From an uncultured Collinsella sp. (GTDB lineage Bacteria > Actinomycetota > Coriobacteriia > Coriobacteriales > Coriobacteriaceae): 14,817 nucleotides of DNA. The notes under the pieces are model-generated. The model was not told where the DNA came from. It saw only the letters and a program-made list of their open reading frames with translations, and did not search any database. The stretch is taken from the NCBI GenBank assembly GCA_900548495.1, contig URKT01000052.1, positions 1 to 14,817 of the forward strand, given 5' to 3'. Positions within the stretch are counted from its first letter, which is position 1. Each line of letters opens with the position of its first letter. The position numbers were made by a program, and so were the translations under genes. Below, in pieces: positions 1-6,461 of the stretch.

Positions 1-50
1 GATCTACACTCTCTCCGTCGTCGGCAGCGTCAGATGTGTATAAGAGACAG
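1..50 (+). other. Illumina Nextera adapter (sequencing artefact)
   Basis: This stretch is library adapter, not genome. Bases 1-9 (GATCTACAC) are the end of the P5 flow-cell primer. Bases 10-17 (TCTCTCCG) match an 8-base i5 index, S511 as I recall the Nextera set. Bases 18-50 are the Nextera read-1 transposase adapter, ending in the 19-bp Tn5 mosaic end at 32-50. Genomic sequence starts at 51. Read through on the minus strand the adapter adds the tail VSYTHLTLPTTERV to SufB, a familiar contaminant peptide in protein databases. Confidence 0.98.
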
Positions 51-339
51 ACTCCCAGTCGTGCTTTTGGTCGGTGTTGGGCTTGACGTAGGTGACGATG
101 TTATCCATGTCCAGGCCCTCGATGGAGGGGCCCCACGTCGGATCCGGGAAGCGGTTGAAGATTTCGAGGGACTTTAAGCGCAGGTCGAGCATCCACTGCG
201 GCTCGTCCTTTTTGGCGCTGATCTCGCGCACGATGTCGGGCGTGATGCCGGCGTCGAGGCGCTCGAATCCCTCCTCGCCACAGGTGAAGTCGTAGAGGCT
301 GCGGTCGATGTCCGCGACCTCGGTGCGGTTCTTGGTCAT
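51..339 (-). CDS. sufB: SufB, Fe-S cluster assembly scaffold, N-terminal fragment
   Basis: This is the N-terminal 96 residues of SufB, a cytoplasmic subunit of the SufBCD scaffold on which Fe-S clusters are built. The conserved N-terminal SufB pattern is visible: ITPDIVREIS at about 32-41, EPQWMLDLRLKSLEIF at about 46-61, PDPTWGPSIEGLDMDNI at about 65-81 and a following YVKP. The ATG at 339 has a purine-rich AAAGGGG a few bases upstream, and only 12 bases separate it from the sufC stop, so the two genes are one transcript. The gene is cut by the adapter at base 50, not by a biological event; SufB proteins are normally about 460-480 residues. The catalytic and cluster-binding parts lie outside the window. 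Confidence 0.93.
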
Positions 340-351
340 TGCGTCGCCCCT

Positions 352-1152
352 TTACGCCTGCTGCTCGGCAGCGGCAGACTCGGCCTGGGCGCGCTGCTCG
401 GCGGCCTCGCGCTCGAAGGTCTCAAAGCCGTTCTTGTCGATCCAGGGGATGAGCGAGGCGTCGTCCTCGCGCACGATGTGGCCCTTGACCATAACGTGGA
501 CGCGGTCGACATCCAGGTGCTCCAGGATGCGCGTGTTGTGCGTGATGATGAGCATGGAGCCGTCGCAGCTCTTGCGGTAGGCGTCCATGCCATGGCTGAC
601 GGTGGAAAGGGCGTCGACGTCCAGGCCGGAGTCGGTTTCGTCCAGGATGGCGAGCTTGGGCTGCAACAGCAAAAGCTGGAGCATCTCGACCTTCTTCTTC
701 TCGCCGCCCGAGAAGCCCACGCCCAGCTCGCGGTTGAGATAGGCGGTATCCATGTTGAGCTCGGCCGCGAGCTCCTTCACGCGGCGGCGGAACTCCTTAC
801 CCTTCATCTCCAGGCCGGGGCGGCCGGCGATGCTGGCGCGCAAAAAGCTCGACAGCGGCACGCCCGGAATCTCGACCGGGGCCTGGAAGCTCAGGAACAG
901 GCCGGCGCGCGAGCGCTTGTCGGTGGTGAGCTCGGTGATGTTCTGGCCGTCAAAGACGATACGGCCGTCGTTGACCGTGTAGACGGGGTCGCCCATGACC
1001 AGGTGGCCGAGGGTGGACTTGCCGGCGCCGTTGGGACCCATCAACACGTGGGTCTCGCCGGCGGCGACGTTGAGGTTGACGTTGTGGAGGATGGTCTTCT
1101 CGTCCACGGAGGCGGTCAGACCATCGATGGAAAGCAGCGGATTTGCGCTCAT
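352..1152 (-). CDS. sufC: SufC, Fe-S assembly ABC-type ATPase
   Basis: SufC is the cytoplasmic ATPase that drives the SufBCD scaffold. All ABC-ATPase elements are present in a 266-residue protein: Walker A GPNGAGKST (39-47), Q-loop SFQAPVEIPGVP (Q90), signature FSGGEKK (147-153), Walker B LAILDE (167-172), D-loop SGLD and the H-loop histidine in IITH (H205). The PVEIPGV and ETDSGLD signatures separate SufC from transporter ATPases. I chose the ATG at 1152 because GAGAGGGA lies just upstream and SufC proteins start close to the LSI strand; an ATG at 1182 would add ten residues but has a poorer ribosome site. The last 20 residues form an Ala/Glu/Gln-rich tail beyond the usual SufC end. It is first in the minus-strand sufC-sufB operon. 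Confidence 0.96.
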   Translation of the reverse strand: MSANPLLSIDGLTASVDEKTILHNVNLNVAAGETHVLMGPNGAGKSTLGHLVMGDPVYTVNDGRIVFDGQNITELTTDKRSRAGLFLSFQAPVEIPGVPLSSFLRASIAGRPGLEMKGKEFRRRVKELAAELNMDTAYLNRELGVGFSGGEKKKVEMLQLLLLQPKLAILDETDSGLDVDALSTVSHGMDAYRKSCDGSMLIITHNTRILEHLDVDRVHVMVKGHIVREDDASLIPWIDKNGFETFEREAAEQRAQAESAAAEQQA

Positions 1153-1216
1153 GCTGTCCCTCTCTGTATATGGTGTACTCATAGGTGTACTAAACCCTAG
1201 GAATCTTCTCGGAATA

Positions 1217-1244
1217 AAGTTACTATGGGTTCGGCGTTAGTCAA
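1217..1244 (-). promoter_or_regulatory. Putative sufC-sufB promoter
   Basis: On the minus strand a TTGACT box (1239-1244) is followed after 16 bases by TAACTT (1217-1222), about 65 bases upstream of the chosen sufC ATG. The -35 matches the sigma-70 consensus at 5 of 6 positions; the -10 is moderate. No better pair was seen between sufC and the divergent Rrf2 gene. Confidence 0.45.
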
Positions 1245-1260
1245 GGGAAAACCCGACTAA
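1237..1260. promoter_or_regulatory. Inverted repeat over the sufC -35 box (candidate operator)
   Basis: Six-base arms TTAGTC (1237-1242) and GACTAA (1255-1260) are perfect inverted repeats with a nested GGGAAAACCC (1245-1254) between them. The left arm overlaps the putative -35 box of sufC, so a protein bound here would block the promoter. GACT/AGTC halves also occur in IscR-type sites, but in a different arrangement, so the identity of the binding protein is inference. Confidence 0.4.
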
Positions 1261-1281
1261 TCCACTCGACTTTTCAAATTC

Positions 1282-1334
1282 TGGGACAAAATAACCTGTT
1301 GTGTTTGTCCCAATTACTTAAGATTTGGGACAAA
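1282..1334. promoter_or_regulatory. Three phased TGGGACAAA half-sites (candidate Rrf2 operator)
   Basis: Three exact 9-bp copies of one half-site occur: TGGGACAAA (1282-1290), its reverse complement TTTGTCCCA (1304-1312) and TGGGACAAA again (1326-1334). Their centres, 1286, 1308 and 1330, are exactly 22 bp apart, about two helical turns, so all lie on one face. The last two extend to an 11-bp perfect inverted repeat (GTTTGTCCCAA/TTGGGACAAAC, 1303-1335). A possible -10 box TAAGAT (1319-1324) for the Rrf2 gene lies between the second and third half-site, which fits autorepression. The array also lies upstream of the sufC promoter and could act on both directions. Confidence 0.6.
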
Positions 1335-1376
1335 CAAACCTGGTCATGTTGTTCCAGATGCGATGGGAGGGTAGGT

Positions 1377-1808
1377 ATGCTCATTTCTTCCAAGGGCCGC
1401 TATGCCCTCCGGCTGATGATTTATATCGCGGCTTTGGGCGACGCCGAGGGCAAGATTGCCTTGCGTGAGGTTGCAGACCGCGAGCATATCTCGCAAAAGT
1501 ATCTGGAGCAGCTGGTTCGTCCGCTTATGAAGGCGGGCCTGCTTAAGAGCGTGCGCGGCAAGGGCGGCGGCTACATGATGGCCAAGGACCCGGCCGAGGT
1601 GCGTGCTGGCGACATTCTGCGCGCCGTCGAGGGCAGCACGGCTCCGGTGGCGTGCGACGGCATCGACAACAGTTGCGCCCGCAGCGATCTGTGCTCGACC
1701 GTCAAGTTCTGGCGCGGTCTGGACGAGGTCATCGAGAACTATGTCGACGGTGTAACGCTGGCTGACTTGGCCGCCGTCCCCGAAATCAACTTCGATATTA
1801 AGCTGTAG
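1377..1808 (+). CDS. Rrf2-family regulator with Fe-S-type cysteines (IscR/SufR-like)
   Basis: A 143-residue Rrf2-family winged-helix regulator. The N-terminus MLISSKGRYALRLM, the helix-turn-helix around 27-50 (REVADREHISQKYLEQLVRP) and the wing GKGGGYMMAK (61-70) are typical. Three cysteines, C93, C100 and C106, sit where IscR carries its [2Fe-2S] ligands; spacing is C-X6-C-X5-C rather than C-X5-C-X5-C. I chose ATG 1377, which has GGGAGG six bases upstream; longer readings run through the operator. It is divergent from sufCB, so control of Fe-S assembly is the likely role, inferred from context. It could instead be a nitric-oxide or cysteine-metabolism Rrf2 protein, but the neighbours argue against that. 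The MNT gene follows after 8 bases. Confidence 0.88.
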   Translation: MLISSKGRYALRLMIYIAALGDAEGKIALREVADREHISQKYLEQLVRPLMKAGLLKSVRGKGGGYMMAKDPAEVRAGDILRAVEGSTAPVACDGIDNSCARSDLCSTVKFWRGLDEVIENYVDGVTLADLAAVPEINFDIKL

Positions 1809-1816
1809 GGGTGCAA

Positions 1817-2104
1817 ATGGCATCTCTCGACAAGGTGTACAAGCAAATCGAAGTTTTTGCTCGGGAATGTGACGCCGAGAAGGTTGTGCTGTTTGGTTCC
1901 CGCGCTCGAGGTGACAATTTGCCTAAGAGCGATATTGACATCGCCGTAGCAGGTTGCCGGGATTTCGGCCGTTTCTCATATTTGATCGAGGAGCGTCTTG
2001 ATACTCTTTTGGATGTAGATGTCGTCAATCTCGACGAGTCCTTATCGCAGCAATTGCTCGATGAAATTGCCAGGGATGGTGTGATTCTGTATGAAAAAAT
2101 ATGA
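1817..2104 (+). CDS. MNT nucleotidyltransferase, MntA-like antitoxin
   Basis: A 95-residue minimal nucleotidyltransferase. The hallmark GSX10DXD motif is present: GS at 27-28 and D39/D41 in SDIDIAV, with a third acidic residue at D66 or D68 in LLDVDVV. In known MntA-HepT pairs the MNT protein neutralises the HEPN RNase by adding AMP to a tyrosine near its active site. The ATG at 1817 has GGGG five bases upstream; a GTG at 1811 would add only two residues. The gene lies 8 bases after the Rrf2 stop and overlaps the HEPN partner by 14 bases, so the three are probably co-transcribed and the pair translationally coupled. Function as antitoxin is inferred from family and pairing. Confidence 0.88.
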   Translation: MASLDKVYKQIEVFARECDAEKVVLFGSRARGDNLPKSDIDIAVAGCRDFGRFSYLIEERLDTLLDVDVVNLDESLSQQLLDEIARDGVILYEKI

Positions 2105-2510
2105 GAACTTTGCCAGCGCCTTGGTGAATCTTGAGGATGCGCCCAATCAGGATCTCAACAATGATTTTGTTCAGAGTGGATTGATTAATAAGTTCAATCT
2201 TCAATTTGAACTGAGCTGGAAGCTCCTTAAGCGTCTGCTCGAGTATGAGGGCGCCACGCTTGCCGCGTCGGGGTCTCCTCGTGCCATCTTGAAGGAGTCC
2301 TACCGATTCTACGACTTTATTGATGAGGTGGCCTGGCTAGATATGCTCAGAGATCGCAATACGAACGTCCATATCTATGACAACAAGCTCGCTCAAGATT
2401 TGATTCAGCGCATCTTGAACGTCTATATCCCTGCTTTCTGCCAGTTGAGGGACGGGTTGATGGAGCGTTACGGCGAGCTTCTGTTGGCGCCCGACGACCA
2501 GTTTGTTTAA
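2091..2510 (+). CDS. HEPN protein of the HI0074/HepT type, toxin of the MNT pair
   Basis: A 139-residue protein of the nucleotidyltransferase substrate-binding (HI0074-like, HEPN) family. Its helical N-terminus contains LINKFNLQFELSWKLLKRLLEYEG (about 31-54). The key site is R89-N-T-N-V-H94-I-Y96, an exact RX4HXY motif: the arginine and histidine are the catalytic residues of HEPN RNases, and the tyrosine is the residue AMPylated by MntA in characterised pairs. The start overlaps the MNT gene by 14 bases, which favours coupled translation. All residues needed for a working toxin appear intact. The older name, substrate-binding subunit of a nucleotidyltransferase, reflects structure only. Confidence 0.87.
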   Translation: MKKYENFASALVNLEDAPNQDLNNDFVQSGLINKFNLQFELSWKLLKRLLEYEGATLAASGSPRAILKESYRFYDFIDEVAWLDMLRDRNTNVHIYDNKLAQDLIQRILNVYIPAFCQLRDGLMERYGELLLAPDDQFV

Positions 2511-2552
2511 TTCCTTAAGATTTCGCGGAGGGTTGTTGCCGTTTACCGAGGG

Positions 2553-2602
2553 GTTGTTGTGTAACAACGGGCGAGCTGCAATACTTATTTTTATCTTTGC
2601 AA
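2553..2602 (+). promoter_or_regulatory. Hairpin and weak promoter upstream of the anchored protein
   Basis: GTTGTT (2553-2558) and AACAAC (2563-2568) form a perfect 6-bp inverted repeat. Just upstream, AGGGTTGTTG (2529-2538) is partly repeated as GGGGTTGTTG (2550-2559). A weak -35/-10 pair, TTGTGT (2557-2562) and AATACT (2580-2585) with 17 bases between, would put the repeat inside the promoter, consistent with an operator. No U-run follows, so it is not a typical terminator for the HEPN gene. The assignment is tentative. Confidence 0.3.
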
Positions 2603-2638
2603 ACTGAACTTTAACTACACCAATGCAGGGAGGATTTT

Positions 2639-4438
2639 ATGCAGCCCAAGCATTCCGCGATTGTCGCGGGCCTGACGCTGGCGCTTTCGTTTGGCGCCGT
2701 TTCCGCGCCGGCACCCGCCGCCGCCGAGGAGCCCACGCCGGGCGTTGCCTCGGATGCCACCGATATCGACAAAGGTCTCTACACCCAGCAGTCCTTCTCG
2801 GGCGTGCTGAGGTCGGTCCAGGGCGTTTCGTTTGTCAACGTGACTCCCGAGATGAAGTACTTTACCAAGTACGAGAGCCATGGCAACTATAACCAGGGCT
2901 TTTCGTATGGTGACGGCTACAACGCGCTGGGCTATTACCAGTTCGACCGTCGTTGGTCGCTCATTCCGTTTATGAAGCAGGTCTACAACTACAGCCCCGA
3001 AAAATACAGCATGCTCAAGGATGCGATTGATCGCGGCAGCGAGATTTCCAACACGAGCAATGCCATGTGCGAGAACGGCCAGCTCACCGAGTTGGGCCAT
3101 ATCGCTCAGGATGCCTTCCAAGGTGCGTATAACACCGATCCTGTTGAGTTCTCAGCACTTCAAGATGCCTATGCGTACAACTCGTACTATGCGGTGACCG
3201 AGGCGTGGCTCAAGAGCGGCCTTGGTGTTGATATTTCGGGCCGCGCCGATTGCGTCAAGGGCATGGTGTGGAGCATTACCAACATGTGCGGCACTGGTGG
3301 CTGCAGGGACTTTTTCCGCTGGGCGAATCTTTCCAACGATATGTCCGACCGCGAGTTTGTGACGGCGCTTTCCAACAGCGTGGTCAATAACGTGGCGACC
3401 AAGTATGCAAGCCAGCCCCAGTATCATGAGGGCTGGAAGAATCGTTATAAGAATGAGCTGAAGGACTGCTTGGTTTATATCGCTGAGGACGAGGCTGCCG
3501 CTGCGACGCCTGTGCAGCCCGAGCCTACGCCGGCGCCCTCGCCGACACCTGATTCGAATGACGGCTCGAGTGACGATGTCAACGATGACAGGATGGATGC
3601 GCCCTCGACCGATGCTGACGGTAATGGCTCTGCTGGTGGCGCTACCAACGACGGCTCTACTTCGAACGGCTCTGCTGCGGGCGATTCGTCTTCAAGCTCT
3701 GCCGGCAATACGGACAGCGACGTTTCTGGTTCGACCGGCGCTGGCACCTCTAATTCATCCACCGGCGCGAGCGATTCGTCCGTTGACACCGGCTCTAACA
3801 ACGACTCCGGCTCTGACGCAACCCCTGATTCCGATGCTTCCAAGGACGACTTGAATAAGGCGCCGGACGCTCCCGTTGCTTCCCCGGACAAGAAGCCTTC
3901 TTTCTCCGTGCAGCTTGGTTCTACGCTGGGCTCTTCGCTGATGGCTGGCGTCAATAACGGCTCGACCCAGAACAAGGACAACTCTGATCAGGTTTCCACG
4001 GAAAAGACCGAGGCCGCAAAGGGCGACCCCAAGGACAAGGCTTCCGAGAAGACCGAATCTGATAAGGGTTCTAGCTCTGAGGAGAAGGACGACAAGTCCA
4101 CTCAGAAGAAGGACGAGGGTAAGAAGTCTGAATCTGAGGGGAAGGACAAAAACAAGGACAAGACCGAGGACGGAAAGCGGCAGGGCGAGGACAGCAGTAA
4201 GGGCAACACCGACAAACAGAACCAGGAGCAAAATGACTCCAAGACGGTGACCACTACAACCACCACTACAACGACTAAGACTTCGGGCGGTAATATGCCC
4301 AAGACGGGCGACCTTATCGTTATGGCGAGCCTTGCCAGCGCGAGCTTGGCCACACTGGGCGCTACGTCTATCGTAAGTGGTAAGCATAAGCTCGATCAGC
4401 AGAAGAAGGCTTCTGGGGAGGGCGGCTCGGAGGAGTAG
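2639..4438 (+). CDS. Sortase-anchored cell-wall protein with lysozyme-like domain
   Basis: A 599-residue surface protein. Residues 1-29 are a signal peptide ending in an Ala-rich stretch. Residues about 65-285 form a Cys-containing domain (C144, C205, C217, C222, C277) with ESHGNYNQG at 79-87 and GDGYNALGYYQFD at 91-103; this resembles the ES...GY-Q pattern of lysozyme/lytic transglycosylase folds, with E79 as possible catalytic acid. Cell-wall hydrolysis is an inference from that pattern. Residues about 286-410 are a Pro-, then Ser/Asp/Gly/Thr-rich linker, followed by a Lys/Glu/Asp-rich linker to about 540 and nine consecutive Thr. The sortase-type signal MPKTGD (553-558, Met for Leu) is followed by a membrane segment (559-580) and a Lys-containing tail. 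Ribosome site AGGGAGGA (2627-2634) precedes the ATG; a terminator follows. Confidence 0.85.
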   Translation: MQPKHSAIVAGLTLALSFGAVSAPAPAAAEEPTPGVASDATDIDKGLYTQQSFSGVLRSVQGVSFVNVTPEMKYFTKYESHGNYNQGFSYGDGYNALGYYQFDRRWSLIPFMKQVYNYSPEKYSMLKDAIDRGSEISNTSNAMCENGQLTELGHIAQDAFQGAYNTDPVEFSALQDAYAYNSYYAVTEAWLKSGLGVDISGRADCVKGMVWSITNMCGTGGCRDFFRWANLSNDMSDREFVTALSNSVVNNVATKYASQPQYHEGWKNRYKNELKDCLVYIAEDEAAAATPVQPEPTPAPSPTPDSNDGSSDDVNDDRMDAPSTDADGNGSAGGATNDGSTSNGSAAGDSSSSSAGNTDSDVSGSTGAGTSNSSTGASDSSVDTGSNNDSGSDATPDSDASKDDLNKAPDAPVASPDKKPSFSVQLGSTLGSSLMAGVNNGSTQNKDNSDQVSTEKTEAAKGDPKDKASEKTESDKGSSSEEKDDKSTQKKDEGKKSESEGKDKNKDKTEDGKRQGEDSSKGNTDKQNQEQNDSKTVTTTTTTTTTKTSGGNMPKTGDLIVMASLASASLATLGATSIVSGKHKLDQQKKASGEGGSEE

Positions 4439-4470
4439 CCTCTTGGTTGCTAGATAACTAAAGAGTTGGG

Positions 4471-4506
4471 ACGGGGTCCGGTGCGAATGCGTCGGGCCCC
4501 GTTTTG
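4471..4506 (+). terminator. Rho-independent terminator of the anchored-protein gene
   Basis: ACGGGGTCCG (4471-4480) pairs with CGGGCCCCGT (4493-4502): a 10-bp stem with one G-U pair and a 12-base loop, followed by TTTTGTTGT. It lies 33 bases after the stop codon at 4438. Confidence 0.88.
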
Positions 4507-4600
4507 TTGTGCAACGATTAGTTGTGCCCCCTCACACCTCTTGTTGCTACCGTTGCCCGATATGTTTGCGCGGCGTCATCGGTGCATGCGATGCGGTCAT

Positions 4601-4606
4601 TACAAT
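4601..4606 (+). promoter_or_regulatory. Candidate -10 box for the AAA-like gene
   Basis: TACAAT (4601-4606) matches the sigma-70 -10 consensus at 5 of 6 positions and lies 35 bases upstream of the GTG at 4641. No good -35 box is visible at 16-18 bases spacing. Confidence 0.28.
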
Positions 4607-4640
4607 TGGCATCGTGCTGCGATTTAGGGGGAACGTTTTG

Positions 4641-6437
4641 GTGTCTGAACAGGCAAATGTTGATTGTGCTGCTGGCTTTGGCGTGCGCTTGATCGGCTGT
4701 GCCGACGATGCGGTTTTGCCCATTGGCATGCACGACTATGCGGAGGCCCTTGGTTGCTGCATGCTGGTTGACAAGACCATGTTTATTGCTGATGTGTTGG
4801 ACTGCGACGCGTCCGTTGTGGTGTGCTGTCGACCCGAGGGTTTTGGCAAGAGCATGAACTTGTCGATGCTCAAGGCTTTTCTGGAGTGTCCCGCGGTCGG
4901 CCGCGCTGGTCAGAGTTTGTTTGCCGATGCTCAGATTTGGGATGCGGACGGCGGGCGTTATCGGGACGAGTACGCTTGCTATCCGGTGATATCGCTGGAT
5001 TTTTCTGGCGCTGCGAGGCGTGGCGCCGCTATTGCCGACGTCGTGCGCGATGCTCTTTCGGGCGAGTGCGTCCGCCTGCTGGCGCTTTTGGAGGCTCCGG
5101 ATTTAGCTCGAGACAAGGTGCGTCACATCGAACGTGTTGCGCGTGGCGCGGCGAGCGAGGACGAGGTCGCCTCGGTGCTTGGCGTGCTCATTGAGCTGCT
5201 GGAGATGGCCTGCGATGAGCAGGTTGTATTGCTCGTTGATGGGTACGATGCGGCATGGTTGGGCCGTGCAAGCGCGAGGGGCGCTTCCGGTGCTGATCCG
5301 GCAGGGCTATTCGATCGCGTGCTGTTCGACGCCATTGCCGCTGCGCGCGATTCGTTGCGGCTGACGTGTCTGATGGGGGAGTGTCCCGGCCCTGCCGAAG
5401 TGGCGCTTTCTTCGCGCGGCTGCTCGTATTGTCTGACGACGCCGCTGTCGGCGTGGTGTGACCGATGTTTCGGTTTTTCGGATGCCGAGGTCGAGGCTCT
5501 ATTGAATCATGCTGGGCGCGAGGAATACCTGGATGATGCGCGTGAATGGCTCGAGGGGTATCGGTTTGGCAGGGCCTATTGCTCGAGTCCAGAGCGTGTG
5601 ATCGGTTTTCTGGGCCGAGGCTGCACGGCTCCTGTGCGTGCCGATCTGTATGGATATGCCGATTGCCTGAGTAGGGTAGTTGCCGGGTGGAATCTCGGCC
5701 GCCTTTCGGTCTTGTTTGATTTGCTCGAGGCCCATGGGTGCGCTGAGGTCCCGCTTTGTTTGGGCACTGCAGAGCCAGATGTCTCGCCTGACGATGGCAT
5801 GTGGACAGCGCTGTATCTGTCCGGTTTTCTCACGACGGATATGACTGAGGAGCCAGAGCATGGCGATCGCCTCCGTGCTTTGCGATTGCCCAATAACGAG
5901 CTTCGTCAGGCCTTGCGTCTAGTGATTATTGAGTGGTTTGAGTGTGCCGCAGAAGACATTCGAGACGTCGATGCGTTTCGCGACGGGCTGTGCCATGGGA
6001 ACGAGGATACCGTGAGGCGGGCGCTAAGCCGCATCTTGGGAGATGCGGGAATCGGTGCGACCGACCCAGATACGCCGCTGCCATATCATCTGCTCTTGCA
6101 GGGGCTCTGCTTTGGCTTGCCGGGCTATGCCAATCCTGCCTCGAGGCGAAAGTGTGGCGCGGATCGCTGGGACATCCAGGTTTTTCCCACGGGCGCCGTG
6201 TTCGACATAGCCGATACGATCGGTATGCTCGATGAACGTCCGCTGATAACGATCAACATGATGTATGACCCCGGTGTGGATGCGCTGGGCCTGGAATTGC
6301 TGGCCGTGCAGGCGCTGCTCGACATAGAGCGCGACGGCATCGACGAAATCCGTGTGCCACGCCCCGCCATTGGACGCATGCGCTGGGGGTTTGGGTTTGA
6401 TGGGCAGCATGTGGCTACGGTGTGCCAGCGGCTTTAA
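4641..6437 (+). CDS. AAA-ATPase-like/PD-(D/E)XK-family protein, degenerate active sites
   Basis: A 598-residue member of the large family that couples an AAA-ATPase-like domain (PF09820 type) to a C-terminal PD-(D/E)XK nuclease-like domain (DUF1703 type). The family opening is clear: VLPIGMHDYAEAL...LVDKTMFI (25-49), then a P-loop-like RPEGFGKSMNLSML (64-77; usual form RPRRFGKT). The Walker B region reads VVLLVDGYD (195-203) where the family normally has IDEYD, so the catalytic Glu is Gly. At the C-terminus the first nuclease strand WDIQVF (510-515) is kept, but the usual E-x-K strand reads LITINMM (535-541). I chose GTG 4641, with GGGGG nine bases upstream; a frame open from 4509 starts in the terminator tail. 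The molecular role of this family is unknown. Confidence 0.8.
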   Translation: MSEQANVDCAAGFGVRLIGCADDAVLPIGMHDYAEALGCCMLVDKTMFIADVLDCDASVVVCCRPEGFGKSMNLSMLKAFLECPAVGRAGQSLFADAQIWDADGGRYRDEYACYPVISLDFSGAARRGAAIADVVRDALSGECVRLLALLEAPDLARDKVRHIERVARGAASEDEVASVLGVLIELLEMACDEQVVLLVDGYDAAWLGRASARGASGADPAGLFDRVLFDAIAAARDSLRLTCLMGECPGPAEVALSSRGCSYCLTTPLSAWCDRCFGFSDAEVEALLNHAGREEYLDDAREWLEGYRFGRAYCSSPERVIGFLGRGCTAPVRADLYGYADCLSRVVAGWNLGRLSVLFDLLEAHGCAEVPLCLGTAEPDVSPDDGMWTALYLSGFLTTDMTEEPEHGDRLRALRLPNNELRQALRLVIIEWFECAAEDIRDVDAFRDGLCHGNEDTVRRALSRILGDAGIGATDPDTPLPYHLLLQGLCFGLPGYANPASRRKCGADRWDIQVFPTGAVFDIADTIGMLDERPLITINMMYDPGVDALGLELLAVQALLDIERDGIDEIRVPRPAIGRMRWGFGFDGQHVATVCQRL

Positions 6438-6461
6438 GCGCCGAGGTGTTTCCAGCTTCCG

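Noticed and set aside
478..1200. Long plus-strand frame opposite sufC
   Set aside because: It is the antisense shadow of a well-supported gene; such long mirror frames are common at high GC.
1299..1376. N-terminal extension of the Rrf2 regulator
   Set aside because: It would be translated through the half-site array and promoter; Rrf2 proteins start at the M-I-S-S-K-G-R-Y-A motif, here ATG 1377.
3475..4387. Minus-strand frames opposite the Ser/Asp/Lys-rich linker
   Set aside because: Low-complexity shadows of the linker codons of the anchored protein; no ribosome sites or domains.
4509..4640. Longer N-terminus for the AAA-like protein from GTG 4509
   Set aside because: It starts in the tail of the terminator hairpin, has no ribosome site, and the family normally begins close to the PIG-DY motif; GTG 4641 has a good ribosome site.
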